Positions 17,091 to 26,345 are shown, counted from the first letter of the stretch. The stretch is DNA of 64,000 nt from Bog-532 sp963720945 (GCA_963720945.1 CAVRHH010000031.1:496001-560000), one strand, 5' to 3'. Notes: generated from the letters alone by a model not told the origin. Numbers and translations are program-made.

Positions 17091-18209
17091 ATGGACCGCA
17101 TGACCGACGACATCGTGGTGGTCGGCGGCCGGTGCGCGGGAGCATCGGCCGCCATGCTGCTGGCTCGCGCCGGGCTCTCCGTACGGCTCCTGGAGCGATC
17201 TGTGCGCCTGGGCGACGTAGTTTCCGGTCATCTGATCAAGCCGGCGGGAGTTGCCCGGCTGCGCCGGTGGAAAGTGCTGGACGCGGTGCTCGCCACCGGC
17301 TGCCCCCCGCTCGACGACCGGGTGCTGTGGCTGGGCGGCCAGCCCCAGCGCCCGCCGGCGCCCGAACCGGGCACCGGCCCGATTGCACCGCGCCGGACGG
17401 TGCTTGACCCGATCCTGCTGACCGCGGCCGCGCAAGCGGGGGCCGAAGTCGAGATGGGGGTGTCCGTGCACGGCCTGCTCCGCGAGGGCGGCCGAGTCAC
17501 CGGAGTCACGACCTCGGCGGGGGAACGCCGCGCCCGCCTGGTGATCGGCGCGGACGGCCGCAACTCCCGGATCGCCCGGCTGGCCGGGGCAAAGACCTAC
17601 CATGACCACCCGCCGGTAACGTTCGCCTACTACACCTACTGGCGCGGCTGCCCGATCACGGGCGTGCACGCCTGGCTCGAACCCGGCCGGTTCTTCGGCA
17701 TCTTCCCGGTCGGGGCCGGGCTCGCGCTCGCCTTCGTGCAAGGACCACGTGGTGAGTACCCCATGTTCCGCGGCGACCCTCTCACGGCATACGTCAGCGA
17801 GCTGCGGTCGCGTCCCGCGCTGGCCGGCCTGCTCGGAAACGCGGTCATCGCCGAACGGCTGCGCGGTACGGCAGCCCTGCCGACATTCTTCCGGATATCA
17901 TCGGGGCCCGGCTGGGCGCTGGTCGGTGACGCCGGCCATCACAAGGACCCCGTCATCGCCCGCGGGATCGCCGATGCCTTCCGCGACGCGGACCTGGTGG
18001 CCTCGGCCGTCGTTGACGGCTGGCACGGCGACCTGGAGGCGGCGCTGGCCGAGTACGGGCGTCAGCGCGATCAGTGCGCCATCCCGCTCAGTGACGCGAA
18101 CCTGCGCATCGCCCGGCTGGACATGGCGGCCGGGCCACTGGGTGCTGCCTGGTTCCAGATGAACGGGCTCGAGCAGGCCCTCGACGACCCGGCGGCCGTC
18201 GGCGACTAG
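17091..18209 (+). CDS. FAD-dependent oxidoreductase (geranylgeranyl-reductase/PHBH-like)
   Basis: 372 residues. N-terminal Rossmann VVVGGRCAGASAAMLLARAG with the GG(R)CAG variant typical of this subgroup, LLERS as strand 2, then GADGRNSRIARLAGAK and the second FAD motif ALVGDAGHHKDPVIARGIAD. It probably oxidises or reduces a small lipid, aromatic or polyketide substrate with NAD(P)H; the group is often called NAD(P)/FAD-dependent oxidoreductase. Two nearby starts (17091, 17100) are possible. It follows the hydrolase-LuxR gene and converges with the MDR gene, overlapping its stop by 4 bp. Confidence 0.87.
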   Translation: MDRMTDDIVVVGGRCAGASAAMLLARAGLSVRLLERSVRLGDVVSGHLIKPAGVARLRRWKVLDAVLATGCPPLDDRVLWLGGQPQRPPAPEPGTGPIAPRRTVLDPILLTAAAQAGAEVEMGVSVHGLLREGGRVTGVTTSAGERRARLVIGADGRNSRIARLAGAKTYHDHPPVTFAYYTYWRGCPITGVHAWLEPGRFFGIFPVGAGLALAFVQGPRGEYPMFRGDPLTAYVSELRSRPALAGLLGNAVIAERLRGTAALPTFFRISSGPGWALVGDAGHHKDPVIARGIADAFRDADLVASAVVDGWHGDLEAALAEYGRQRDQCAIPLSDANLRIARLDMAAGPLGAAWFQMNGLEQALDDPAAVGD

Positions 18210-19141
18210 AGCGTATCTCCCATATCTGTGACGTGGCGGCCGACCACCAGCACGAGCTTCCCGCGCACGTGACCGTCCTCGCTGACGCGGTGCGCCTCCG
18301 CGATCTCGGCGAGCGGGAAGGTCTGCGCGACCGGGAGCGAGAAGCGCCCGGACTCGATCAGCTCGCCGATCTCGGCGAGCGCGTGGACCGCGCGGCCAGC
18401 GTCCCCGCTGCTGAACGTCACCCCGTGCTCCTGCGCGCCACCGAAGTCGGCGATCGTCACGACGTGCTCCGGGCCGCCCGCGAGCTCGATGAGCTCGGGC
18501 AGGACGCCGCTCCCGGCGACGTCGAGCGCGGCGTCGACGCCGGCAGGCGCGAGCGCGCGAACCCGCCCGGCGAGGCCCTCGCCGTAGGCGACGGGCTCGG
18601 CCCCCAGCGAGCGAAGGTATTCCTGGTTTGCCGGACTGGCGGTGCCGATCACGCGCGCACCGCACAGCACGGCAAGCTGAACCGCGGCGCTGCCGACGCT
18701 TCCGGAGGCGCCGTTGATGAGCAGCGTGCTGCCGCTCCCGACGCCGAGCCGGTCGAGCGTGCGCGTGGCCGTCTCGATGGCGGCCGGCAGCGCGGCAGCG
18801 CCGGGGAAGTCAAGTGACGGCGGGATCGGCGCATAGCAGGACAGCACCGCCAGCTCGGCCTGGGCCGCCCCCTCGGCGGAGAAGCCGAACACGCGATCGC
18901 CGACGGCCACGTCCGCAACGCCCTCGCCGAGCTCGTCGACGACGCCCGCCGCCTCGTGGCCCATGGTCTGCGGGAGCCCTCCATCCATCAGGCCCGTGCG
19001 CTTCTTCCAGTCGCTCGGGTTGACGCCGGCCGCGCGCACCGCAATCCGGACCTGGCCGGGGCCCGGATGCGGATCGGGGAGATCCACGATCTCGAGGACC
19101 TCCGGCCCCCCGAACTGGCTGTAGCGGGCTGCTTTCACCAT
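18206..19141 (-). CDS. NADP-dependent MDR oxidoreductase
   Basis: 311 residues, zinc-independent MDR. GroES-like N-terminus (VKAARYSQFGGPEVLEIVDL, then GVNPSDWKKRTG and GHEAAGVVDELGEGV), nucleotide motif LLINGASGSVGSAAVQLA, and the closing FPLAEIAEAHRVSEDGHVRG. No zinc ligands. Typical of the quinone-reductase/alginate-lyase-like branch that reduces activated alkenes or quinones. Normal length. Confidence 0.9.
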   Translation of the reverse strand: MVKAARYSQFGGPEVLEIVDLPDPHPGPGQVRIAVRAAGVNPSDWKKRTGLMDGGLPQTMGHEAAGVVDELGEGVADVAVGDRVFGFSAEGAAQAELAVLSCYAPIPPSLDFPGAAALPAAIETATRTLDRLGVGSGSTLLINGASGSVGSAAVQLAVLCGARVIGTASPANQEYLRSLGAEPVAYGEGLAGRVRALAPAGVDAALDVAGSGVLPELIELAGGPEHVVTIADFGGAQEHGVTFSSGDAGRAVHALAEIGELIESGRFSLPVAQTFPLAEIAEAHRVSEDGHVRGKLVLVVGRHVTDMGDTL

Positions 19142-19209
19142 TCGCTCCGATCTCGACCTGGGGGTGTCGCGGTTGCTGCGCGTACGACAGTCTGCCAGCC
19201 TCGCGTGCC

Positions 19210-19357
19210 GGGCCCGAGCTCAGCGCCGCGCGCAGCGGGTAGGGCTGGCCGGTGTACTTGCGCGAGATGCGGTCGGGGCGCCACCGGGCAGGATGGTGGC
19301 CAGGTGCGCGTAGTTGGGCGCCTCGAACAGGGCGCGGACATCGGCTGGCAGCTCCAT
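19210..19357 (-). pseudogene. PPOX-class F420-dependent protein with internal deletion
   Basis: ATG 19357 overlaps the TGA of the glyoxalase gene (TGATG) and starts MELPADVRALFEAPNYAHLA, then TILPGGAP, the standard opening of short PPOX-class F420/FMN proteins. The frame then shifts and resumes at DRISRKYTGQPYPLR, which belongs near the C-terminus of the same family. The ~80 residues that form the split barrel are deleted, so no function remains. It was once coupled to the glyoxalase. Confidence 0.65.
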
Positions 19358-19803
19358 CACCGGTCGTCTCCTTCCTGTCCTTGCGGGTCACGGCGGACCT
19401 CTTGGAGCAGCCACAGGTTGCCGTCGGGGTCGGTGAACTCGGCGAACGACATGTAGTTCGCGCGATCCGGGTCCGGGCCGGGCCGCCACGCACCGCTGGC
19501 GATGTGGCGTATCTCGCCAACCTCGACGCCCCGGCTGGTCAGCTCGTCGCGGGCAGCAGCAATGTCGGCAACCACGAGGTGCAGACCCTGCTGCGAGCCC
19601 GGCTCGGCGACGGTGATGCCGGTGCCGAACCCGATCGAGCACGCCGACCCGGGCGGGGTCACCTGCACCACCCGCTGCCCCGGCAGGCCGGTCGGGGTGT
19701 CCACGAGCAGGTCGAAGCCCGCCTGCTCCACATAGAACCTCTTCGCCCGGTCGGGGTCGGAAACTGGGATGAGCACCAGTTCCAGCTCGTAGTCCACTGT
19801 CAT
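19357..19803 (-). CDS. Glyoxalase/VOC-family protein
   Basis: 148 residues, vicinal oxygen chelate superfamily. The first beta-alpha-beta-beta-beta module reads ELVLIPVSDPDRAKRFYVEQ, with PGSACSIGFGTG and LHLVVADIAAARDELTSRGV. The second closes on FTDPDGNLWLLQE, with the terminal Glu as metal ligand. It is of the actinobacterial small VOC type; actual substrate unknown (lactoylglutathione lyase annotation would be over-reach). Start ATG 19803 with AAGGAGG just upstream. Confidence 0.88.
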   Translation of the reverse strand: MTVDYELELVLIPVSDPDRAKRFYVEQAGFDLLVDTPTGLPGQRVVQVTPPGSACSIGFGTGITVAEPGSQQGLHLVVADIAAARDELTSRGVEVGEIRHIASGAWRPGPDPDRANYMSFAEFTDPDGNLWLLQEVRRDPQGQEGDDR

Positions 19804-19993
19804 CTCCTCCTTCTGTGGTGTCCCTATCCAAGGGGGACACCACCGAGACTCACACCACCAAGACTCGCGGTAAGAACGCGGGTGCCGCATCGGGCAGCGG
19901 ACCTAACCCCGACGCCCAGCCTTAGACCCGCCCGGCAGGAAAACGCTTAGCCACCCTTAGCCAGGTCGCCAGGCTAATGCCCCGGGCAGCCGG

Positions 19994-22915
19994 CTAGCCC
20001 GGGTCGAGCAGGTGCAGCCGGTGCGCCGTGGCGGCCACCTCGACCCGGGAGGTGACGCCGAGCTTGCCGAGGATGTTGGACACGTGCACGCTGGCGGTCT
20101 TGGGAGAGATAAACAGCTCGGCGGCGATCTGCTGGTTACTCCGGCCGGCCGCGACCAGCCGCAGTACCTCCAGCTCGCGGGCGGTCAGCCCGAACGGTGC
20201 AGCCGGTCCGGCCTGGCCTGCGGCGTGCGGCAGGTCGATCCGCGCCCGCCGGGCGAGGCGGGTGATCTCCTGTTGCAGCGGCCGGGCACCCAGCCGTGCC
20301 GCCAGTTCCGCCGCCTGGGGCAGCCGGCCGGCAGCCGCGGCCCTGTCACCTTCGCCAGCTGCGGCGCGCGCGGCTTGGAGCAGCGCATAGGCCAGCGGGT
20401 AGGGCTGCCCGATGGCGTCCCAGGCCGCGGCAGCGGCATCCCAGGCCGCCAGGTCCGGCTGGCCTGCGGCCCGGGCGGCCTCGGCGATGAAGACCGCCGC
20501 ATGCGCCCGCTCAACCGGGCCCGGCTGGATGGTACCTGCCGCCCGCTGTTCAAGGCCATCCCGGAGGGCGGCCAGATCGCCGGTCCGCCCGGCCTGGCCG
20601 GTAGCCGCCGCGTCGCCGCAGGCCCGCATCGCCGCGGCCAGCAGCGGCCACAGGTAGCGCGGGTCGCTTTCGCCGCGCACGCTCGGGACCGTGCCGGCCA
20701 CGGCCAGGGCGCCGTCGAGATCGCCCCCGGCGAGCCGGACCTCGATGTCCAGCCGGGTCAGCGGGAAGGCCCGGTGCGTCTCGGCCTCGGTGGCGGGCAG
20801 CGAGTGCAGCTCCTCGACCATCCGGACCGCGGTTTCCTGGTCTCCCCTTGCGGCGGCGATCTGCCCGCGGCAGGTCAGCATGCATTCGCGCTCGAAGGGC
20901 GCCAGGTCCCGGCTCAGGCCATCGTCAATGATCTCCAGGGCCTCACCCCAGCGGCCCGCTGAGACCAGCGACTCGGCAAGGTTCCCGGCGATCGGCGCGG
21001 TCACGTACCGCGCCAGGCCAAGCTGGCCAGCCCGGCCGAGAGCTTCCCGCCCCGCCTCGATCGCGGTTTCGTGCTCGCCGCGGGCCTCCAGCGTGTTGAT
21101 GATTTCACACCGGGCGAGCATCTCCAGCGGGCCGGACCCGATCCGCCGCGCCGCCCCGGTTGCGTCCTGCAGGTCCGGGATGATGTCACCGTCGTGCCTG
21201 CCCAGCTGGGCCAGGCAGATCTGCGCCTCGATCTGGTATCCCTGATCTCCAAGCCGCACTGCGAGTGCCTGCAATTCAGCAGCAAGCGGCCTTGCCTCCG
21301 CATACCGGTCCCGCATCATCAAGGCCCGGGTGAGCTGTCCGAGGATCCGGGCCCGCACCTGGGCGTGACGCTGCGCCAGGCGCAGCGCCGCCCCCAGGTC
21401 ATCGACCTGCCCCGGCAACAGCAGCTGCTGCCGCAGCGCTGCCCGCAGCCGCAGGAGCGACGCGGCCAGCTCCGGGTCGCAGGCGTCATCGAGGCCGCTG
21501 AGGGCCGCCTCCACCAGCGGCAGGCCGCGTTCCGGTTCACCGGCGAGCCGCGCGGCCTCGGCCGCGATCTCTATCACCCCCACCCGGTCCGTGGCGACAT
21601 GATCGGCCGCGTCTGGCGTCCCCTCCCACAAGTCGAGCACCAGTTCCAGCATCTGCAGCTGCTCCGCATAAGCGAATACTGCACAGGCGGCCCCGGCAGC
21701 GGCCCACGCCGCCCGCAGCGCTCGCCGGTACTCGCCCGCACCGCGCCAGTGCAGCGCCTGAGCGATCGACGGCAGGTAATCGAGGCTGAGCGACGGGTCG
21801 GCCTGCAGGGCCTCGGCGAATGCCCGGTGAATCCCGGTCCGCTCGCCCGGCAGCAGGTCCCACAGCACCGCCTCGCGGAACAGCTCGTGACGGAACGCGT
21901 AGTCAGTCTCCCCGGCCACCAGCACACCGGCCGCGACAGCGGGGCGGAGCGCGTCGTCGAGCAACTCGCCCTCCTGCCTGGTCACCACGGTCAGTAGCCC
22001 GTGCCCGATGCGGGTGCCGCCTACCGCAGCGGCCCGCAGCACCCGCTGACAGTCTGCTGGCAACTCGGCCACCGCGCCGAGCAGCAGGTCCCGCGCCGGA
22101 CGGGGCAGGCCCGGCGTGAGCATGCCGTCGGCGTTCAGCAGAACCTCGGTGAACAACGGGTTCCCGCCGCCGCGCTCATAGACCGCGGTGGCGACCGCCG
22201 GATCCGGCGGTCGGCCCAGGATTGCCTCCAGCTGAGCGGCGACCTGGCCGCGGGAAAGCCGGTCCAGCTCCAGCCGGGTCACCCCGTCCAGACGGCCCAG
22301 CTCGGCCAGCAGCCGCCGCACCGGCCCGGCCTGGCCCAGCTCATCAGAGCGGAACGTCGCCACCAGCAGCACAGCCGCCTGCCGCAGGTTGCGAACCAGG
22401 AACGCCAGCAGCTCCCCGGTCGACCGGTCGGCCCAGTGCAGATCCTCGATCACCAGCACCAGCGGCTGCTTCGCGGCAAGCTGCTCCAGCAGGACAAGCA
22501 CCAGGCCGAACAACCTCCCCCGCGCCATCTCCGGATCACCACCGGAAGACAGTGATCCGAGTTCCGGCACCAAGGCCGCCAGCTCGCCGGCGTCGCCGCC
22601 AGGCAGCAGCCCCGTCGTCCCGTCCACCCCTCGTTCCCGGACCAGCTCTCGCAGCGCCGCGGTGATCGGCGCGTACGGCAAGCCCGCCGCGCCCAAGACC
22701 ACGCACCCCCCGGCCAGCACCAGCGCCCGGTCCCTCACCTGGGCGGTGAACTCGCTAACCAGCCGAGATTTACCGCCGCCGGCCTCCGCCCCGACCAGCA
22801 CCACCTGCGGCATCCCGCCAGCCGCAACCTCCAGCGCACCCGCCAGCACGCCAGCCTCGGCCTCACGGCCGACAAGCACCGGGCTGACCCTGCGAGCGGA
22901 CACATTCACAAGCAT
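19994..22915 (-). CDS. Large ATP-binding LuxR-family (LAL) transcriptional regulator
   Basis: 973 residues. N-terminal AAA/STAND-type ATPase with Walker A VGAEAGGGKSRL (about 41-52) and Walker B LVLVIEDLHWAD. A long TPR-like helical region follows, rich in Ala/Leu/Arg (residues ~330-890). The C-terminal LuxR HTH reads LTARELEVLRLVAAGRSNQQ and then KTASVHVSNILGKLGVTSR. Such MalT/LAL regulators activate sugar or antibiotic gene clusters in response to a small ligand. ATG 22915 (MLVNVSARRVSPVLVGREAE) is the best conserved start; no clear RBS. It is intact, unlike the LAL remnant at 13-14 kb. Confidence 0.92.
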   Translation of the reverse strand: MLVNVSARRVSPVLVGREAEAGVLAGALEVAAGGMPQVVLVGAEAGGGKSRLVSEFTAQVRDRALVLAGGCVVLGAAGLPYAPITAALRELVRERGVDGTTGLLPGGDAGELAALVPELGSLSSGGDPEMARGRLFGLVLVLLEQLAAKQPLVLVIEDLHWADRSTGELLAFLVRNLRQAAVLLVATFRSDELGQAGPVRRLLAELGRLDGVTRLELDRLSRGQVAAQLEAILGRPPDPAVATAVYERGGGNPLFTEVLLNADGMLTPGLPRPARDLLLGAVAELPADCQRVLRAAAVGGTRIGHGLLTVVTRQEGELLDDALRPAVAAGVLVAGETDYAFRHELFREAVLWDLLPGERTGIHRAFAEALQADPSLSLDYLPSIAQALHWRGAGEYRRALRAAWAAAGAACAVFAYAEQLQMLELVLDLWEGTPDAADHVATDRVGVIEIAAEAARLAGEPERGLPLVEAALSGLDDACDPELAASLLRLRAALRQQLLLPGQVDDLGAALRLAQRHAQVRARILGQLTRALMMRDRYAEARPLAAELQALAVRLGDQGYQIEAQICLAQLGRHDGDIIPDLQDATGAARRIGSGPLEMLARCEIINTLEARGEHETAIEAGREALGRAGQLGLARYVTAPIAGNLAESLVSAGRWGEALEIIDDGLSRDLAPFERECMLTCRGQIAAARGDQETAVRMVEELHSLPATEAETHRAFPLTRLDIEVRLAGGDLDGALAVAGTVPSVRGESDPRYLWPLLAAAMRACGDAAATGQAGRTGDLAALRDGLEQRAAGTIQPGPVERAHAAVFIAEAARAAGQPDLAAWDAAAAAWDAIGQPYPLAYALLQAARAAAGEGDRAAAAGRLPQAAELAARLGARPLQQEITRLARRARIDLPHAAGQAGPAAPFGLTARELEVLRLVAAGRSNQQIAAELFISPKTASVHVSNILGKLGVTSRVEVAATAHRLHLLDPG

Positions 22916-23026
22916 GCCAGTCGGCCGTCGTGGCTCGCCTGCCTGCCCGGCGGAACAGGGCGTGGCGCTGACATCGCGTTCCCGGATTCGCGAGATATAT
23001 CGCGGGGTTAAACGCGGTACACGCTC

Positions 23027-23056
23027 TATACATACAAGGTGTACAATAGGTGTATG
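23027..23056 (+). promoter_or_regulatory. vapBC promoter and palindromic operator overlapping the start codon
   Basis: A -10-like TATACA (23027-23032) is followed by an inverted repeat with 6-bp arms CATACA (23031-23036) and TGTATG (23051-23056) around a GTAC-centred core; the right arm contains the vapB ATG. The 11-bp steps AAGGTGTACAAT and AGGTGTATGA also look like half-sites. This fits autorepression by a VapBC complex and a very short or leaderless mRNA. Confidence 0.55.
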
Positions 23057-23266
23057 AGCAGGACGCGCACGAACATCGAGATCGAGGACACCTACCTGCA
23101 GGTCGTCATGGACCGTTATGGGCTGCGTACCAAGACGGAGGCCGTGGAGTTTGCCCTGCGGCATCTGGCTGGGCAGCCTATGACGCGGGAGGAGGCCCTG
23201 GCGATGCGGGGCGCCCAGGCCATCGCGGAGATCCCCGAAGACACCCGCCCCAAGGGGAGCGCGTGA
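23054..23266 (+). CDS. vapB: VapB-type antitoxin
   Basis: 70 residues. MSRTRTNIEIEDTYLQVVMD is a ribbon-helix-helix DNA-binding domain, followed by YGLRTKTEAVEFALRHLAG; the C-terminal tail (about 40-70) would wrap around the toxin. The TGA overlaps the toxin GTG (GTGA), so the pair is translationally coupled. It acts as toxin neutraliser and autorepressor, with the palindrome at its own start codon. Confidence 0.88.
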   Translation: MSRTRTNIEIEDTYLQVVMDRYGLRTKTEAVEFALRHLAGQPMTREEALAMRGAQAIAEIPEDTRPKGSA

Positions 23267-23673
23267 TCCTGGCAGACACCTCGGCCTGGGTCGAATACGA
23301 CCGGGCCACCGGGAGCGCGACCGACCGGCGCCTCACGGAACTCATCGCGGCCGATGGCCCGGTCGCCGTCACCGAGCCGGTGATCATGGAAGTGCTCGCC
23401 GGGGCACGCAGCGATGCCCGCGAGGCTGATCTGCGCCGTCTTCTGCTGCGGTTCCACCTGTACCGCTTCGATGCGGTCGCCGACTTCGACGGCGCCGTGC
23501 ACATTTACCGCCGGTGCCGGCAAGCCGGCATCACCCCCCGCGGCCTGATCGACTGCATGATCGCTGCCGTCGCCTGGCGGCAGCAGGCGGCCATTCTTGC
23601 CTGCGATGCTGATCTCGATCGCGTCGCCCGCGTTGCCGGGATCGAGCTAGACCAGCCGCCAAGGGCCGGATAG
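23263..23673 (+). CDS. vapC: VapC-type PIN-domain ribonuclease toxin
   Basis: 136 residues from GTG 23263. PIN fold with the acidic metal-binding set: Asp in LADTSAWVEYDR, Glu in VTEPVIMEVLAG, Asp in RGLIDCMIAAVA and Asp in ILACDADLDRVA. In this family it is a Mg-dependent endoribonuclease, often cutting tRNA or rRNA. Active site looks intact. The cassette is 4.8% AT-richer only in its promoter, which is common for mobile TA modules. Confidence 0.9.
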   Translation: MILADTSAWVEYDRATGSATDRRLTELIAADGPVAVTEPVIMEVLAGARSDAREADLRRLLLRFHLYRFDAVADFDGAVHIYRRCRQAGITPRGLIDCMIAAVAWRQQAAILACDADLDRVARVAGIELDQPPRAG

Positions 23674-23715
23674 CCAGGTGGCGCTCCGCAAAGGCTGGGG
23701 CAGATTCGGGGCGTG

Positions 23716-24339
23716 TCACCCGCCAGGCGTGCGGAAGCGGCCGCACAGGGCGGCCTTCGTGGCCGGCCATTCGGCGGCGATGACCGAGAACATCGCGGAG
23801 TCGCGGAGCAGGCCCTCCTCGCCCGGCGCGTGCGACGGCGACCAGTGCCGCAGGACGCCTTCGAAGTTCGCCCCGAGGCGCGCGATGGCGCGGCGGGACC
23901 GCTCATTGCGCGCGTCGGTCTTGAAGTCGACCCTGACCACGCCCAGGGTCTCGAACGCGTACTCCATGAGCAGGAGCTTGGCCTCGACGTTGAGGCCCGT
24001 CCGCTGCGCCGAGGCGGCCAGCCAGGTCCAGCCGATCTCAACGGCGCACAACTCGGCACGGCCGGGCCAGAACCGGGGATCCCAGTAGGCCGTGCACCCG
24101 ACCGCCCGCCCGTCGGCCAGCCGGATCTGGGCGAACGGGACCAGCGTGCCCCGCTCGGCCCGTTCGGCCTGGTCGGCGAGGTACCCCGCCACCTCTGGCC
24201 CGCGCGGCACGCGCGTGTACGCGAACGCGCCGCGGTCTTCCTCCGCGGCGGCCGCCAGGTCGGCAGCATGGCGCATCGATAGCGGTTCCAACCGGACCAG
24301 GGATCCGTGCAGGACCGGAACATCAGGCAGAAAGGTCAT
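23716..24339 (-). CDS. GNAT N-acetyltransferase (RimJ/RimL type)
   Basis: 207 residues. Opens TFLPDVPVLHGSLVRLEPLS as RimJ/RimL-like acetyltransferases do, with GCTAYWDP, EIGWTWLAASAQRTGLNVEA for the acetyl-CoA-binding region and DFKTDARNERSRRAIARLGA. These enzymes acetylate the alpha-amino group of a ribosomal protein, a peptide or a small molecule. Start ATG 24339 (GAGG 6 nt upstream) preferred over 24369. Convergent with vapC. Confidence 0.88.
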   Translation of the reverse strand: MTFLPDVPVLHGSLVRLEPLSMRHAADLAAAAEEDRGAFAYTRVPRGPEVAGYLADQAERAERGTLVPFAQIRLADGRAVGCTAYWDPRFWPGRAELCAVEIGWTWLAASAQRTGLNVEAKLLLMEYAFETLGVVRVDFKTDARNERSRRAIARLGANFEGVLRHWSPSHAPGEEGLLRDSAMFSVIAAEWPATKAALCGRFRTPGG

Positions 24340-24469
24340 GGCGAGCCTCATCGATCCTGGCATTGGCACCTTGCGGCGAGCGCAGGTTGCCGGACCGTCA
24401 CCGGCCCAGGTCCCTCAGATCCTCGGGATGATTGCGGATCACGCACGATATCCAACGGCCAGAGTGCCG

Positions 24470-24963
24470 TCAACGAGCGGCCAGGCTGGCGGCGAGCAGC
24501 ACCTGAACGGAATGGCCACCAGGGTTCACCGTGGTCGTGGTGTCGACGGACAGCAGGCCGCTGAGCGTCACGGTGACCTGGATACTCTGGCCGGCTCCGA
24601 TCGATCCCGAGGCGCGGTGCCGGGAAGCCCGTGCTGCCGAACGATGCCGCACGGTGCACGATGCCGGTACGCCGCGTCAGCGCCTCCGGCGTGCCGTCCA
24701 TGCAGAGCGAGAGCACCTGGGTCCGCAGCCCGGACGGGAGCATGGCCACCGGCGCGGCCGGGCCGAGGAGCATGGCGGGCCATAGCTCGAGGCGCTTCCG
24801 CTTGCCGCACACCTCGCAGCGGTCGATGTGACGGCTGATCCGCTTGCGCATCAGCACGGTCATCGTGCCGTCCCAGCCGCGCAGCAGGTCGTCGAGCGCC
24901 GGGCAGGACTGCCGGCCGCCCCGCGCCACCAGCAGCGCGCCCAGCTCCCCGGCGAGCTGCCCG
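24470..24963 (-). pseudogene. C-terminal remnant of a zinc-finger sigma-70-family factor
   Basis: After a TAA the minus frame reads RGQLAGELGALLVARGGRQS, CPALDDLLRGWDGTMTVLMR, then RHIDRCEVCGKRK and LWPAMLLGPAAPVAMLPSGL. This is the region after sigma4 in actinobacterial sigma-like proteins: a HxxxCxxC zf-HC2 motif and hydrophobic stretch. A second frame further on reads GAGQSIQVTVTLSG and VNPGGHSVQVLL, like a BACON/Ig-type extracytoplasmic domain. Sigma2 and sigma4 are gone and a frameshift separates the two parts. It abuts the M20 peptidase stop by 11 bp. Confidence 0.45.
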
Positions 24964-24974
24964 CGTTATGCCGC

Positions 24975-26345
24975 TTATTCCCGGGCCAGCTCGCCGAGCA
25001 GGATTGCCTCGTTGACGCAGCAATTACTGAGCTCGGCCAGATGCACGCTCTCGTTTTCGCTGTGCGCCCGGCTTTCCGGATCCGATACTCCGGTGAGCAG
25101 CATTTCCGCGTGCGGGAAGGTGTCGGCCAGCGCCGCCACCAAGGGGAGCGAGCCACCGCTGCCCGCGGCCACCGGGGAACACCCCCAGGTATGTGCGCAC
25201 GCCGCCCGGAAAGCGTCGAAAGCGCCGCCCGACGCGTCGATCAGATGCGGGTTACCTGCATTCACGAACGTGACCGTGACGTCCGCTCCCCAGGGGGCCC
25301 GGGCCCGGCTGACGAAATGTTCTTCGATGGCGGTTCTGGCCTTGGCGGTGTCGTCGCCGGGGGCCAGCCGGATGCTGATTTTCGCGCGGGCGACCGGAAC
25401 GAGCTTGTTCGCCGCGTCGGTGGTGGGCGGGGCGTCAATGCCGAGGACGGCCACGGCCGGGCGGCCCCATAGCCGGTGCGCGAGCGTGCCGGTGCCCAGC
25501 AGCGAGACGCCGGGCCGTACGCTGGCGAACCGGCGGATATCCGTTTCACTGACCTCAATGTCATAAGGCGGCCCCGAATGCAGGCCTTCGATAATGACGT
25601 TTCCGCGGTCATCATGCAGCGACGTGATCAGCCGGGACAGCGCCGTCAGGGCGTCGGGGACGGGGCCGCCGTACGTGCCACTGTGCACGGCGTGGTCCAA
25701 TGTCCGTACCTCGACAATGAAGTCGATAATTCCCCGAAGCGACGTTGTGAGAGCAGGTGTGCCGAGCGTCCAGTTGGAGCAATCGGCCAGCACGATAACG
25801 TCGGCCCGCAGCAGGTTCTCGTACTTTTCCAGAAATTTTCCCAGGTTCGGTGAGGCGATTTCCTCTTCACCTTCGATAAACACCGAAACGGTTACCGGCG
25901 GCGTACCGTCCCAGGCTCGCAAAGCGGCGGCATGGGCGGCAATTCCGGCCTTGTCATCGGCGGTCCCGCGGCCAAACAGCCGCCCGTCGCATTCGGTGGC
26001 TTCGAAAGGGCTCGACACCCACAGATCCATCGCCCCGGGTGGCTGGACATCGTGATGGGCGTAGAGCAGAATCGTGGGCGACCCGGCCGGGCCAGATGTC
26101 TGCCCGAAAACGGCTGGATGCGCGCCGTCCACTTCCAGCAGCCGGACACCCTGAAGGCCTGACCGCTCCAGCCATGCGCCCGTTTCCTCGGCGGATCGGC
26201 GCACTTCATCTTCGTTATAGCCTTCGTAGCCTGCCGCGCTTACCGACGGTACGGATACGAGCCGTTCCAGGCCCTTTCGAACGTCCCCGAATACCGATTC
26301 GGCCGCCAGCCGAATGTCGTCCGGACCGGACCTACCGCGAGCCAC
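24975..26345 (-). CDS. M20-family metallopeptidase/dipeptidase
   Basis: 456 residues, cytoplasmic zinc aminoacyl hydrolase. Metal motifs in order: LLYAHHDVQPPG (His, Asp), RGTADDKAG (bridging Asp), EGEEEIASPN (catalytic Glu pair), LADCSNW and the C-terminal SRAHSENESVHL (His). The dimerisation domain lies between about 200 and 320. This is the dipeptidase/CNDP-like M20 branch that cleaves dipeptides or acylated amino acids. Normal length; ATG start at 26345. Confidence 0.92.
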   Translation of the reverse strand: MARGRSGPDDIRLAAESVFGDVRKGLERLVSVPSVSAAGYEGYNEDEVRRSAEETGAWLERSGLQGVRLLEVDGAHPAVFGQTSGPAGSPTILLYAHHDVQPPGAMDLWVSSPFEATECDGRLFGRGTADDKAGIAAHAAALRAWDGTPPVTVSVFIEGEEEIASPNLGKFLEKYENLLRADVIVLADCSNWTLGTPALTTSLRGIIDFIVEVRTLDHAVHSGTYGGPVPDALTALSRLITSLHDDRGNVIIEGLHSGPPYDIEVSETDIRRFASVRPGVSLLGTGTLAHRLWGRPAVAVLGIDAPPTTDAANKLVPVARAKISIRLAPGDDTAKARTAIEEHFVSRARAPWGADVTVTFVNAGNPHLIDASGGAFDAFRAACAHTWGCSPVAAGSGGSLPLVAALADTFPHAEMLLTGVSDPESRAHSENESVHLAELSNCCVNEAILLGELARE

